Both the position numbers and the translations under genes were made by a program. A stretch of 64,000 nt of DNA. Source: Microbacterium telephonicum (GTDB taxonomy: Bacteria > Actinomycetota > Actinomycetes > Actinomycetales > Microbacteriaceae). Below the pieces are notes generated by a model, which worked only from the letters and a program-made list of their open reading frames with translations, did not search any database and was not told where the DNA came from. The stretch is taken from NCBI RefSeq assembly GCF_003651225.1, contig NZ_RCDB01000002.1, forward strand, positions 682,001 through 746,000, in the 5' to 3' direction. Shown in pieces: positions 10,877 through 20,452 of the stretch (positions are counted from its first letter, which is position 1; the number at the start of each line of letters is the position of its first letter).

Positions 10877-12094
10877 CTACTCAGTGAGGGCGCGGACGAC
10901 GGCATCTGCGAGCAGACGCCCCTTCAGGGTGAGCACGAGACGGCCCCGCAGCGCGGCCGCCGGGTCGACGAGGCCGTCGGCGATGAGGCCGGCGACGGCG
11001 CGTCGAGCGGCTTCGGGCAGGTCGCCGATCGCGAGTCCGTCGACGATGCGCGAGCGCAGCAGTACGCCCTCCAACCGCCGGGCCTCCGCGTCGGGACGCT
11101 CGCGTCCCGCGGCGGGCGACTGCCCGGCGTCCAGGCGCTGCGCGTAGGCGGCGGGATGCTTCACGTTCCACCAGCGCAGCCCCGCGACGTGACTGTGCGC
11201 GCCGGGACCGTAGCCCCACCAGTCGGTCCCCCGCCAGTAGGCGAGGTTGTGCCGCGAGCGGTGCGCGTCACCGCGCGACCAGTTCGACACTTCGTACCAG
11301 GAGTAGCCCGCCTCCCCCAGCAGCGCGTCGGCGAGCTCGTACATGTCGGCCTGCAGGTCGTCGTCGGGCGCGTCGACCTCGCCGCGGCGGATGCGGCGCT
11401 CCAGCGCCGTGCCGTCCTCGATGATCAGCGCGTAGGCCGAGATGTGGTCGGGCGCGAGCGCGATCGCCGACCGCAGCGACGTGCGCCAGTCCTCGAGGGA
11501 CTCGCCCGGCGCACCGTAGATGAGGTCGACGCTCACGTCGAGTCCGGCCCGGCGCGCCGCGGCGACGGCCGAGGCGACACGGTCGGGGTCGTGCGTGCGG
11601 TCGAGGGCGGCCAGCACGTGCGGCACGGCCGACTGCATCCCGATCGACAGCCGTGTCACGCCGGCTTCGGCCAGACTCGCGGCCACGGCATCCGTCACGG
11701 TGTCGGGGTTGGCCTCGACGGTGACCTCGGCGCCGGGCGTCAGACCGAAGGTGTCGCGGACGCCGGCGAGCATCCGCGCGAGGTCGCCCGGGGGCAGGAG
11801 CGTGGGCGTGCCGCCGCCGAAGAAGACGGTCGCGGCGGGGCGCAGGGGACCGGCGTCCGCCAGCACCGCGCGCGAGAGCGCGATCTCGCGCAGCACCTCG
11901 TCGGCGTAGGCGTCCTGTCGGGCGCCGCGAAGCTCGGTCGCGGTGTAGGTGTTGAAGTCGCAGTAGCCGCACCGTACACGGCAGAACGGCACGTGCAGGT
12001 AGACGCCGAAGTCGGTGCCGGCATCGGTGCGCACGTCGTGCGGCAGTGCGCCGTCGGCCGGTGCGGGATCGCCGAGCGGGAGTGCGGAACCCAT
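10877..12094 (-). CDS. hemW: HemW-type radical SAM protein (heme chaperone)
   Basis: A 405-aa radical SAM protein. The 4Fe-4S/SAM motif CRVRCGYC gives C38, C42 and C45, after 'VYLHVPF'. 'FFGGGTPTLLP' and the C-terminal HemW domain follow. The family was long called coproporphyrinogen III oxidase-like; HemW is now regarded as a heme-inserting chaperone. Lack of the CxxxCxxCxC pattern of HemN supports HemW. The ATG at 12094 overlaps the DUF1990 stop as TGATG, so the two are co-translated. Confidence 0.92.
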   Translation of the reverse strand: MGSALPLGDPAPADGALPHDVRTDAGTDFGVYLHVPFCRVRCGYCDFNTYTATELRGARQDAYADEVLREIALSRAVLADAGPLRPAATVFFGGGTPTLLPPGDLARMLAGVRDTFGLTPGAEVTVEANPDTVTDAVAASLAEAGVTRLSIGMQSAVPHVLAALDRTHDPDRVASAVAAARRAGLDVSVDLIYGAPGESLEDWRTSLRSAIALAPDHISAYALIIEDGTALERRIRRGEVDAPDDDLQADMYELADALLGEAGYSWYEVSNWSRGDAHRSRHNLAYWRGTDWWGYGPGAHSHVAGLRWWNVKHPAAYAQRLDAGQSPAAGRERPDAEARRLEGVLLRSRIVDGLAIGDLPEAARRAVAGLIADGLVDPAAALRGRLVLTLKGRLLADAVVRALTE

Positions 12095-12744
12095 CAGGCC
12101 GTCGTCGTGTACAGCGGGGAGATCGCCCGCAGGTACCCCTGGAAGAGTTCGCGCCGACGGCGCGTCACCAGCGGCGGCAGCAGGCGGTAGAGGGCCGCGA
12201 CGGGGCGGTCGAACGCGCGCACCGTGAACCACACCTCGTCGGTGTCGTGCCACTCGATCATGAACGATTCCTCGCCCGAGACGACGGAGTCGCCGATCGT
12301 GCCCAGGGCGAAGCCGACGCGTCGCGGCTCCTCGACGACGAAGATGACCCGCACCGACGCGTCGGCGCTGAGCCCCTTGACCCGACCGCTCAGCCTTGCC
12401 GAGCTGCCGGCGCCGACGTAGGGCACGCCGTCGGCGTCGAAGCGCTGCTCGGACTCCAGGCGCGAGGGCGCCACGGCGTTGCCCTCGGCGTCGAAGCTCA
12501 CCCCCGAGTACATCGGGCCGGATGCCGGTCGCACGTCGCTCACGCTGAGGCCGGCGCCGCGCAGCGCGCCCCACGCCAGCAGGGCGTCGGCGGCGGCGGC
12601 GAAGCGGTCCTCACCGCTGCCGATCCGCCACGACTGCTCGGCCGGACGACTCTTCTCGGGCGGGTAGCCCATGAGGTCGGCGGCCTGGGTCGCGCCGACC
12701 GCGGCGTAGTCGACCGTGCCCTCCTGGAAGCTTCCGCGGCGCAT
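12094..12744 (-). CDS. DUF1990 family protein
   Basis: A 216-aa protein matching the DUF1990 pattern: 'YAAVGATQA' near the N-terminus, 'VRVIFVVEEPRRVGFALGT', and 'GEESFMIEWHDTDEVWFTV' towards the C-terminus. The family is widespread in actinobacteria and plants and has no settled function. The start has no Shine-Dalgarno sequence. TAGGCT lies 7 nt upstream, indicating a leaderless transcript that continues into hemW. The promoter sits within the 23-nt gap after the lepA stop. Confidence 0.88.
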   Translation of the reverse strand: MRRGSFQEGTVDYAAVGATQAADLMGYPPEKSRPAEQSWRIGSGEDRFAAAADALLAWGALRGAGLSVSDVRPASGPMYSGVSFDAEGNAVAPSRLESEQRFDADGVPYVGAGSSARLSGRVKGLSADASVRVIFVVEEPRRVGFALGTIGDSVVSGEESFMIEWHDTDEVWFTVRAFDRPVAALYRLLPPLVTRRRRELFQGYLRAISPLYTTTA

Positions 12745-12751
12745 GGATTCC

Positions 12752-12757
12752 AGCCTA
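12752..12757 (-). promoter_or_regulatory. -10 box for leaderless DUF1990-hemW transcript
   Basis: TAGGCT on the minus strand ends 7 nt before the DUF1990 ATG, in the short gap between lepA and the DUF1990 gene. No ribosome-binding site is present. Confidence 0.6.
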
Positions 12758-12767
12758 ACCGTGGTGA

Positions 12768-14633
12768 TTACTTCTTGTCCTTGCCGTCGACGTCGCCCGA
12801 CAGGGCGGCGATGAACGCCTCCTGCGGCACCTCGACGCGGCCGACCATCTTCATGCGCTTCTTGCCCTCTTTCTGCTTCTCGAGGAGCTTGCGCTTGCGG
12901 GTGATGTCACCGCCGTAGCACTTCGCGAGCACGTCCTTGCGGATGGCGCGGATGGTCTCGCGCGCGATGATCCGCGCGCCGATCGCGGCCTGGATGGGCA
13001 CCTCGAACTGCTGACGCGGGATGAGCTTGCGCAGCCGCTCGGCCATCATCGTGCCGTAGGCGTACGCCTTGTCGCGGTGGACGATCGAGCTGAACGCGTC
13101 GACCTTCTCACCCTGCAGCAGGATGTCGACCTTCACGAGGTCGGCCGTCTGCGATCCCGCGGGCTCGTAGTCCAGGCTCGCGTAGCCCTGCGTCTTCGAC
13201 TTCAGGTGGTCGAAGAAGTCGAACACGATCTCGCCGAGCGGCATGTTGTAGCGCAGCTCGACGCGGTCCTCGCTGAGGTACTCCATGCCCAGCAGTGTTC
13301 CGCGCCGCGACTGGCACAGCTCCATGACGGTGCCGACGTAGTCCTTCGGCAGCAGGATGCCGACCTTGACCACCGGCTCGGAGACCTCCGCGACGCGGCC
13401 GTCGGGGTACTCGCTCGGGTTCGTGACGGTGACCGTGTCGCCGGTGTCGGTCGTGACCTCGTAGGTCACCGAGGGCGCCGTCGTGATGAGGTCGAGGTCG
13501 AACTCGCGCGCGAGCCGCTCGGTGATGATCTCGAGGTGCAGCAGGCCCAGGAACCCGCAGCGGAACCCGAAGCCGAGAGCGACCGAGGTCTCCGGCTCGT
13601 ACTGCAGCGATGCGTCCGACAGCTTGAGCTTGTCCAGCGCCTCGCGCAGGACGGCGTAGTCGCTGCCGTCGATCGGGTAGATGCCCGAGAAGACCATGGG
13701 CTTCGGGTCGGTGTACCCGGCGAGCGCGTCGGAGGCGGGCTTGCGGTGGTTGGTGATCGTGTCGCCGACCTTCGACTGCCGCACGTCCTTCACGCCCGTG
13801 ATGAGGTAGCCGACCTCGCCGACACCCAGGCCCTTGGTGGGCACCGGCTCCGGGCTGGACACGCCGATCTCGAGCAGGTCGTGCTGCGCGCGCGTCGACA
13901 TCATCTGGATGCGCTCGCGGGGCTCGAGCTTGCCGTCGACCATGCGCACGTAGGTGACCACGCCGCGGTAGGAGTCGTAGACGGAGTCGAAGATCATGGC
14001 GCGGGCGGGAGCGTCGGCGTCGCCGCGCGGTGCCGGGATCTGCTCCACGATGCGGTCGAGCAGGCCTTCGACGCCCATGCCCGTCTTGCCGCTCACGCGC
14101 AGCACGTCGTCAGGGCTGCCGCCGATGAGGTTCGCGAGTTCGGCGGCGTACTTCTCGGGGTCGGCGGCCGGCAGGTCGATCTTGTTGAGGACCGGGATGA
14201 TCTGCAGGTCGTTCTCGAGGGCGAGGTACAGGTTCGCGAGGGTCTGCGCCTCGATCCCCTGGGCGGCGTCGACGAGCAGGATCGCGCCCTCGCAGGCGGC
14301 GAGCGACCGCGACACCTCGTACGTGAAGTCGACGTGTCCGGGGGTGTCGATCATGTTGAGCGCGAACACCTGATCGTTGGTCGAGCCCGTCGAAACCGCC
14401 CACGGCATCCGCACCGCCTGCGACTTGATCGTGATGCCGCGCTCGCGCTCGATGTCCATGCGGTCGAGGTACTGCGCGCGCATGTCGCGGTCGGCGACCA
14501 CGCCGGTGATCTGCAGCATCCGGTCGGCCAGGGTCGATTTGCCGTGGTCGATGTGGGCGATGATGCAGAAGTTGCGGATCTGCTCTGGAGGGGTCGCGGA
14601 CGGCTCGAGAGGCTTCAGGGCGCGTGGGGACAT
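12768..14633 (-). CDS. lepA: Elongation factor 4 (LepA)
   Basis: LepA is a ribosome-bound translational GTPase involved in initiation and 30S maturation. The 621-aa protein has G1 'AHIDHGKST' (about 25-33), G3 'DTPGH', G4 'NKID', EF-G-like domains II, III and V, and the LepA-specific C-terminal domain. Between 'VRMPW' and '[11 protein letters not shown]' is an unusual segment, [11 protein letters not shown]. Its DNA matches the family of dispersed repeats in this window (see findings). The ATG has no Shine-Dalgarno sequence, and TAGACT lies 9 nt upstream, so the transcript may be nearly leaderless. Confidence 0.97.
   Translation of the reverse strand: MSPRALKPLEPSATPPEQIRNFCIIAHIDHGKSTLADRMLQITGVVADRDMRAQYLDRMDIERERGITIKSQAVRMPWAVSTGSTNDQVFALNMIDTPGHVDFTYEVSRSLAACEGAILLVDAAQGIEAQTLANLYLALENDLQIIPVLNKIDLPAADPEKYAAELANLIGGSPDDVLRVSGKTGMGVEGLLDRIVEQIPAPRGDADAPARAMIFDSVYDSYRGVVTYVRMVDGKLEPRERIQMMSTRAQHDLLEIGVSSPEPVPTKGLGVGEVGYLITGVKDVRQSKVGDTITNHRKPASDALAGYTDPKPMVFSGIYPIDGSDYAVLREALDKLKLSDASLQYEPETSVALGFGFRCGFLGLLHLEIITERLAREFDLDLITTAPSVTYEVTTDTGDTVTVTNPSEYPDGRVAEVSEPVVKVGILLPKDYVGTVMELCQSRRGTLLGMEYLSEDRVELRYNMPLGEIVFDFFDHLKSKTQGYASLDYEPAGSQTADLVKVDILLQGEKVDAFSSIVHRDKAYAYGTMMAERLRKLIPRQQFEVPIQAAIGARIIARETIRAIRKDVLAKCYGGDITRKRKLLEKQKEGKKRMKMVGRVEVPQEAFIAALSGDVDGKDKK
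14374..14397. repeat. Short dispersed-repeat fragment inside lepA
   Basis: The plus strand reads TCGTTGGTCGAGCCC (14374-14388) followed by GTCGAAACC (14389-14397). The two ends match the ends of the element A repeats at 46-48 kb (ggtttcga...ctcgaccaccg, opposite strand). In lepA it is in frame and encodes VSTGSTN. It may be repeat-derived coding sequence. Confidence 0.5.
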
Positions 14634-14642
14634 GTCCCCGGA

Positions 14643-14648
14643 AGTCTA
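14643..14648 (-). promoter_or_regulatory. -10 box of lepA promoter
   Basis: TAGACT on the minus strand, ending 9 nt before the lepA ATG. The short distance and the absence of a ribosome-binding site suggest a very short or absent 5' leader. Confidence 0.5.
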
Positions 14649-14857
14649 CCGGCGAAGCAGCCCGTCGACCGCCGGTGCCGACGGCGGCGCGGAATAATAG
14701 CCGACCACCTCAGCGACGCGCCAGAGCGGCACTCCATGAGAAAGAGTTAACCGTTCTGCCCCTTGTCGGCGGGGTGGATCAGACCGAATGCTCAATGGTG
14801 CGGTCGGCTTCTGCGCGAAACCCCCAGTCGCGCCCGAACCGCTCCCGGAGACGCATC

Positions 14858-17800
14858 GTGACGCACAGCCCCGCCGCCCTGCCCGAATCCCCCCTCCTCC
14901 CGCAGCGGTCCCGTCGCCGTGCGATCGCCGCCGTGACCGTCGCGGTCACGGCGCTCGCCGGCGTCGCGCTCGCCCCGCTGCCGGCCTCGGCGGCCGTCTC
15001 GGCGGATGCCGACCTCGTCATCAGCGAGGTCTACGGCGGCGGCGGCAACAACGGCGCCGCGTTCAACCAGGACTTCATCGAGCTCGCGAACGTCGGCGAC
15101 GCCCCGGCTGTGCTGACCGACTACAGCGTTCAGTACGCGTCGGCGGGCGGGACGAGCTGGCAGGTCACGGCACTCGGCGACATCGAACTGCCCGCCGGGG
15201 GCCGCCTGCTGATCGGCCAGGCGTTCGGATCGAACACGACGCTGCCGGCCATCGCCGCCGACGTGACCGGCACCGTCGCGATGAGCGGGACCGGAGGCAA
15301 GGTCGCCCTGGTGCAGGGCACCGCCGCGCTGTCGGGAGCGACCGGCATCGCCGAACTCCCCGCCGTCGTCGACCTCGTCGGCTGGGGCGCCGCGAACGCG
15401 TACGCGGGCACGGCTCCCGCTCCGGCCACGACCAACGCCACGAGCGTGTCGCGCGACGCGGCGGCGGCGAACACCGCCGACAACGCCGCGGACTTCACGG
15501 TCGGGGCGCCCACCCCGCAGGGACTCGGCGGCGGAACGCCCACACCCACCCCGACGGCGACCGCGACGCCGACGCCTACCCCGACGCCCACCCCGACGAC
15601 ACCGGCGGTCGTCCCGATCGCCGAGATCCAGGGCACCGGTGACACCTCTCCGCTGGCCGGTCAGACCGTCACCACGACCGGTGTCGTCACGGCGCACTAC
15701 CCCACCGGCGGGTTCAACGGCTACGTCATCCAGACGCCCGGCACCGGGGGCGCGCTCGATCCCGCGACGCACACCGCCTCCGACGCGATCTTCGTCTACG
15801 CCCCGGGTCTCGTCGGCGACGTCGCCCCCGGCGACACCGTCGAGGTCACCGGCGTCGTCTCGGAGTACTACGGCCTGACGCAGCTGACCGTGCGCAGCGG
15901 CGGCGCGACCGTCGTCGCAGACGCCGCCGCGCCGGTCCCGGCGACCGTCGCGTGGCCGACGACCGACGCCGCCCGCGAGTCGCTCGAATCGATGCTGGTC
16001 GCCCCGACCGGTCCGTTCACGGTGTCGAACACCTACTCCACGAACCAGTACGGCGAAGTGGGCCTCGCCGCCGGGTCGACGCCGCTGCGCCAGCCCACCG
16101 ACGTCGGCGCCCCCGGCTCCGCGGAGGCCGCCGCGACCGCCGCCGACAACGCCGCCCGCGCAGTCGTCCTCGACGACGGCGCATCGACCAACTTCCTCTC
16201 CGGCGCGAACTCCGCGCTCACCCCCGCATACGTCTCGCAGACCGAGCCGATCATCGTCGGCGCCGGCGTCGCGTTCACCGCGCCGCTCATCGTCGACTAC
16301 CGCAACAACGCGTGGAAGCTCAACCCGACCGCCGCCCTCGTCGGCGACGGCACGGGCGCCGACGCCGCCGTCTTCGCCGACACCCGCACCGACGCGCCCG
16401 CCGCGGTCGGCGGCGACCTGAGCGTCGCGTCGTTCAACGTGCTGAACTACTTCACGACGCTCGGCACCGACACCGCCTCCTGCGTCGCCTACACCGACCG
16501 CTTCGGCGACGGCGTGACCGTGCGCGAGGGCTGCGACCAGCGCGGCGCCTGGGACGCCGCCGACCTGCAGCGCCAGCAGGACAAGATCGTCGCGGCCATC
16601 TCGGCACTGGACGCCGACGTCGTCGGGCTCATGGAGATCGAGAACTCGGCCGCGCTCGGCGAACAGCCCGACGAGGCGACCGCCACCCTCGTCGCAGCGC
16701 TCAACGACGCCGCCGGCACCGACGAGTGGGCCTTCGTGCCGTCCTCGAGCGACCTGCCGCCGGCATCCGGTCAGGACGTCATCACCAACGCGATCATCTA
16801 CCGCGCGGATGCCGCCACCCCCGTCGGCGCCTCGCGCGCGCTCGGCGACCAGAGCGGCGACGACCAGGCGTTCGGCAACGCCCGCGAGCCGATCGCGCAG
16901 GTCTTCGAGCCCGCCGACGGCGGCGCGCCGCTGCTGTTCGTGGTCAACCACTTCAAGTCGAAGGGCTCCGCGGGCCCCTGGCCCGGCGACGCCGACACCG
17001 GCGACGGGCAGGGCGCCTCGAACGAGTCGCGGGTGCGTCAGGCGACGGCGCTGCGCGACTGGGTCGACGAGGTGCGCGGAGACGTCGACGCCGTCGCGCT
17101 CGTCGGCGACTTCAACTCCTACACGCAGGAGGACCCGCTGCGCGTGCTCTACGACGCCGGCTACACGAACGTCGAGTCGGCGCTGGGCGTCGACACGCAG
17201 TCGTACAGCTTCCAGGGCCTGTCGGGATCGCTCGACCACGTGCTGCTCAACGACGCGGCACTCGCCCGGGCGACCGGCGCCGACATCTGGAACATCAACT
17301 CGGGTGAGTCGCTCGCGCTGGAGTACAGCCGGTTCCGCTACCACGGCACCGAGTTCTACGCCCCCGACGCCTACCGCTCCAGCGACCACGACCCGGTCGT
17401 GGTGGGGCTGTCGGCCGAGGCCGCGCCCGTCGAGCTCACTCTGCTGGGGATCAACGACTTCCACGGGCGCATCGACGCCAACACGGTGAAGTTCGCCGGC
17501 ACCGTCGAGCAGCAGCGCGAGGCGGCATCCGGACCCCTCCTGTTCCTGTCGGCGGGAGACAACATCGGCGCCTCGCTGTTCCCGTCGTCCGTCGCGCAGG
17601 ACCAGCCCACGATCGACGTGCTGAACGCCCTCGGTCTGCAGGCCACGGCCGTCGGCAACCACGAGTTCGACCGCGGCTTCGCCGACCTCGCCGGGCGCGT
17701 GAGCGACGCATCCGACTATCCGCAGCTCGGCGCCAACGTGTACGAGAAGGGCACCACGACCCCCGCGCTCGACGAGTACGCCCTGCTGGATGCCGGCGAC

Positions 17801-19639
17801 CTCACCGTCGGCGTCATCGGCGCCGTCACCGAGGAGACCCCGACGCTCGTCTCCCCCGCCGGCATCGCCGACCTCGACTTCGGCGACCCCGTGGAGGCCG
17901 TCAACCGCGTCGCGGCGCAGCTGAGCGACGGCGACCCGTCCAACGGCGAGGCCGACGTGCTCGTGGCCCTCTACCACGAGGGTGCAGGGGCCGGCACGCC
18001 CGACGGCGCGACCCTCGACGAGGAGCTCGCCGCCGGCGGCGCGTTCGCGGCCATCGTGAACGACACGACGCCCGACGTCGACGCGATCTTCACCGGCCAC
18101 ACGCACAAGGAGTACGCGTGGTCGGCCCCGGTCCCCGGCACCGACCGCACTCGCCCCGTCGTGCAGACCGGCTCGTACGGCGCGAACCTCGGGAAGATCA
18201 CGCTCTCCGTCGACCCCGCCTCCGGCGAGGTGACGGCGCACACCGAGGAGAACATCGCGCGCACGACGACTCCCGACGCCGACCTCGTCGCGGCCTACCC
18301 GCGCGTGGCCGAGGTGAGGCAGATCGTCGCCGACGCACTCGCCGCGGCCGCCGAGATCGGCAACACCGCGGTGGCGGAGGTCTCGGGCGACATCACGACG
18401 GCCTTCAGCGGCGGTTCGTACCAGAACGGCGTCTACACCGGCGGCACGCGTGACGACCGCGCGAGCGAGTCGGCCCTGGGCAACGCGGTCGGCACGATGT
18501 TGCGCGACTCGCTGTCGGCCCTGCCGAACGGCGCGCAGATCGGCGTCACCAACCCGGGCGGCCTCCGGTCGGATCTGTGGGACACGCAGGCGGAGTTCGG
18601 GGCGAACGCCGTGCCGGGCATGCCCGACGGCACGATCTCGTACTCGCAGGCCAACGCCGTGCTGCCGTTCAACAACACGCTCGCGCTGGTCACCCTCACC
18701 GGGGCGCAGTTCACGACGATGCTCGAGCAGCAGTGGCAGCGCGACGCCGCCGGCAACGTGCCCTCACGGCCGTACCTGCAGCTGGGGCTCTCGGACAACG
18801 TGTCGTACACGTACGACCCGGCTCTGCCCGAGGGTTCGCGGATCACGTCGGTGACGATCGACGGCGCCCCGCTCGACCCGGACGCGTCGTACCGCGTCGG
18901 CACGTTCTCGTTCCTCGCGACAGGCGGCGACAACTTCCGGATCTTCACGGAGGGCACCGACTACGTCGACACCGGGCTGCTCGACTACGAGCAGTGGATC
19001 GACCACCTCGCCGACGGCTCCCCCGTCGCCCCCGACTACGCCAAGCACGCCGTGCAGGTCTCCGGAGTGCCCGAGACCGTCGCGCCGGGCGGGAATGTGT
19101 CGTTCTCGGTCGCCGGCCTCAACCTGACCAGCCGCGGCGCCCCGGAGAACACCGCGCTGACGGTCTCGCTCGGGGAGCAGACGCTCGGCGAGGTCGCGGT
19201 CACGGGCGGTGCGGCATCCGTGTCGGTGACGCTCCCCGCGGGAACGCCGGCCGGCGCGGCGGTGCTGACCCTCACCGCGGCGCCGTCGGGGACGACGGTG
19301 CAGGTGCCGATCACCGTCGAACAGCAGACGCCGAAGGCCGAGACCTCGACGCGCCTGATCGCACTGCTGCCCGTGCACCTCAACCGCCTGCTGCCGACGA
19401 CCCTGCTCGCCTCGGTGACGCAGGACGGCGGCCGCCCGAACGGCGTCGTCGAGTTCCGCGAGAACGGCGAGGGCGGCACGCTCGTCGGCACCGCCGAGGT
19501 GCGCCGCGGCATCGCGACCCTGCGACTGGGGAACCTCAGCCGCGGGACGCACACGTACACGGCGGTCTTCGTGCCCGACGACCCCACGACCGTCGCCGGC
19601 TCGGTCAGCGGCGCGGTGAGCGTGTACGCGCTGCGCTGA
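14858..19639 (+). CDS. Secreted ExeM/NucH-type nuclease fused to a 5'-nucleotidase
   Basis: A 1593-aa exported protein. In order: signal peptide ending near ASA (residues 43-45); lamin-tail domain (about 50-160, 'DLVISEVYGGGGNNGA'); Thr/Pro linker (about 228-250); OB-fold-like domain (about 250-380); endonuclease/exonuclease/phosphatase domain ('VASFNVLNYF' near 522, 'VNHFKSKG', 'SDHDPVV'); metallophosphatase ('LLGINDFHGR' near 861, 'NHEFDRG' near 932, 'GHTHKEY'); 5'-nucleotidase C-terminal domain ('TNPGGLRSDL' near 1230); and terminal Ig-like modules. It probably degrades extracellular DNA and then dephosphorylates the nucleotides to scavenge phosphate and nucleosides. GTG at 14858 is chosen for GGAG 7 nt upstream and for placing the signal peptide correctly. 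There is no LPXTG or membrane anchor. It stands alone. Confidence 0.93.
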   Translation: MTHSPAALPESPLLPQRSRRRAIAAVTVAVTALAGVALAPLPASAAVSADADLVISEVYGGGGNNGAAFNQDFIELANVGDAPAVLTDYSVQYASAGGTSWQVTALGDIELPAGGRLLIGQAFGSNTTLPAIAADVTGTVAMSGTGGKVALVQGTAALSGATGIAELPAVVDLVGWGAANAYAGTAPAPATTNATSVSRDAAAANTADNAADFTVGAPTPQGLGGGTPTPTPTATATPTPTPTPTPTTPAVVPIAEIQGTGDTSPLAGQTVTTTGVVTAHYPTGGFNGYVIQTPGTGGALDPATHTASDAIFVYAPGLVGDVAPGDTVEVTGVVSEYYGLTQLTVRSGGATVVADAAAPVPATVAWPTTDAARESLESMLVAPTGPFTVSNTYSTNQYGEVGLAAGSTPLRQPTDVGAPGSAEAAATAADNAARAVVLDDGASTNFLSGANSALTPAYVSQTEPIIVGAGVAFTAPLIVDYRNNAWKLNPTAALVGDGTGADAAVFADTRTDAPAAVGGDLSVASFNVLNYFTTLGTDTASCVAYTDRFGDGVTVREGCDQRGAWDAADLQRQQDKIVAAISALDADVVGLMEIENSAALGEQPDEATATLVAALNDAAGTDEWAFVPSSSDLPPASGQDVITNAIIYRADAATPVGASRALGDQSGDDQAFGNAREPIAQVFEPADGGAPLLFVVNHFKSKGSAGPWPGDADTGDGQGASNESRVRQATALRDWVDEVRGDVDAVALVGDFNSYTQEDPLRVLYDAGYTNVESALGVDTQSYSFQGLSGSLDHVLLNDAALARATGADIWNINSGESLALEYSRFRYHGTEFYAPDAYRSSDHDPVVVGLSAEAAPVELTLLGINDFHGRIDANTVKFAGTVEQQREAASGPLLFLSAGDNIGASLFPSSVAQDQPTIDVLNALGLQATAVGNHEFDRGFADLAGRVSDASDYPQLGANVYEKGTTTPALDEYALLDAGDLTVGVIGAVTEETPTLVSPAGIADLDFGDPVEAVNRVAAQLSDGDPSNGEADVLVALYHEGAGAGTPDGATLDEELAAGGAFAAIVNDTTPDVDAIFTGHTHKEYAWSAPVPGTDRTRPVVQTGSYGANLGKITLSVDPASGEVTAHTEENIARTTTPDADLVAAYPRVAEVRQIVADALAAAAEIGNTAVAEVSGDITTAFSGGSYQNGVYTGGTRDDRASESALGNAVGTMLRDSLSALPNGAQIGVTNPGGLRSDLWDTQAEFGANAVPGMPDGTISYSQANAVLPFNNTLALVTLTGAQFTTMLEQQWQRDAAGNVPSRPYLQLGLSDNVSYTYDPALPEGSRITSVTIDGAPLDPDASYRVGTFSFLATGGDNFRIFTEGTDYVDTGLLDYEQWIDHLADGSPVAPDYAKHAVQVSGVPETVAPGGNVSFSVAGLNLTSRGAPENTALTVSLGEQTLGEVAVTGGAASVSVTLPAGTPAGAAVLTLTAAPSGTTVQVPITVEQQTPKAETSTRLIALLPVHLNRLLPTTLLASVTQDGGRPNGVVEFRENGEGGTLVGTAEVRRGIATLRLGNLSRGTHTYTAVFVPDDPTTVAGSVSGAVSVYALR

Positions 19640-19720
19640 TCCCCGACCCCATCGACACGGCCCCGGCCGCTCGGCAGAACACACAGGTGCGGCGCACCGG
19701 TTCTCTGAGAGGCTGGGGCC

Positions 19721-20452
19721 ATGTCGGTCTCCGTCGTCTTCGTGCACGGCATCCGCACATCGGCGACGATGTGGCGATCGCAGCTGGAGTACCTCGCCGC
19801 GCGTGGTACGGATGCGGTCGCGCTCGACCTGCCGGGGCACGGTGCCCGCATGGCGGAGACGTTCACCCTCGAGGGGGCGCTCGAGACGATCGACACGGCC
19901 GTGCGTGAGGCGGCCACCCGCGGCAAGGTGCTGCTGGCGGCCCACTCGATGGGCGGCCTGATCTCGACGTCCTACGTCGGCGGGGACGATCCGCCGCCGG
20001 TCGACGGGTTCGTGGCCGCATCGTGCACGGCCTTCCCGCGCGGACTCGCCCTCGCCGCCTACCGACTGCTCGCGCGGCGCTTCGACGCCCTGCCCGACCG
20101 GGGTCAGTGGCTCGCCGACCGGGTGCTCGACCGTACGCTGCCGCCCGAGACGCGCGCCGACTTCGGCGCCGGTGGGTACGCGTACGACGCGCAGGACGTC
20201 GCGCTCGCTTCCCTGTCGACGCTCGACCTGCTCGCCTCCCTGCACCGCATCCAGGTGCCGGTGTGGTTCATCAACGGCGAGTTCGATCAGCTGCGCATCA
20301 ACGAGAAGATGTTCGCGGCCGCCGTGCCGCAGTCGGAGCTCTACGTCGTGCCGCGCACGAGCCACCTCGTGACCGCGATGCGGCCGGCAGTGTTCGACAA
20401 GCTCCTCGAGCTCGCGCTGCTCACGCTGGAGCGGGAGACGGATCCGCGCTGA
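19721..20452 (+). CDS. Alpha/beta hydrolase
   Basis: A 243-aa hydrolase of the alpha/beta fold. 'VFVHGIRTSATMW' forms the oxyanion region, AHSMGG is the nucleophile elbow (Ser about 79), 'NGEFDQLRIN' carries the likely acid, and 'RTSHLV' the catalytic His. It is cytoplasmic with no signal peptide. The substrate is unknown and it may be an esterase or similar. It has no ribosome-binding site: GAGGCT ends 6 nt before the ATG, so it may be leaderless. Its 3' end overlaps the convergent MFS gene by 32 nt. Confidence 0.9.
   Translation: MSVSVVFVHGIRTSATMWRSQLEYLAARGTDAVALDLPGHGARMAETFTLEGALETIDTAVREAATRGKVLLAAHSMGGLISTSYVGGDDPPPVDGFVAASCTAFPRGLALAAYRLLARRFDALPDRGQWLADRVLDRTLPPETRADFGAGGYAYDAQDVALASLSTLDLLASLHRIQVPVWFINGEFDQLRINEKMFAAAVPQSELYVVPRTSHLVTAMRPAVFDKLLELALLTLERETDPR

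Noticed and set aside
14700..14790. PhoP box upstream of the secreted nuclease gene
   Set aside because: GTTAACCGTTC looks suggestive but there is no clear 11-bp direct repeat; kept only as a remark in a finding.
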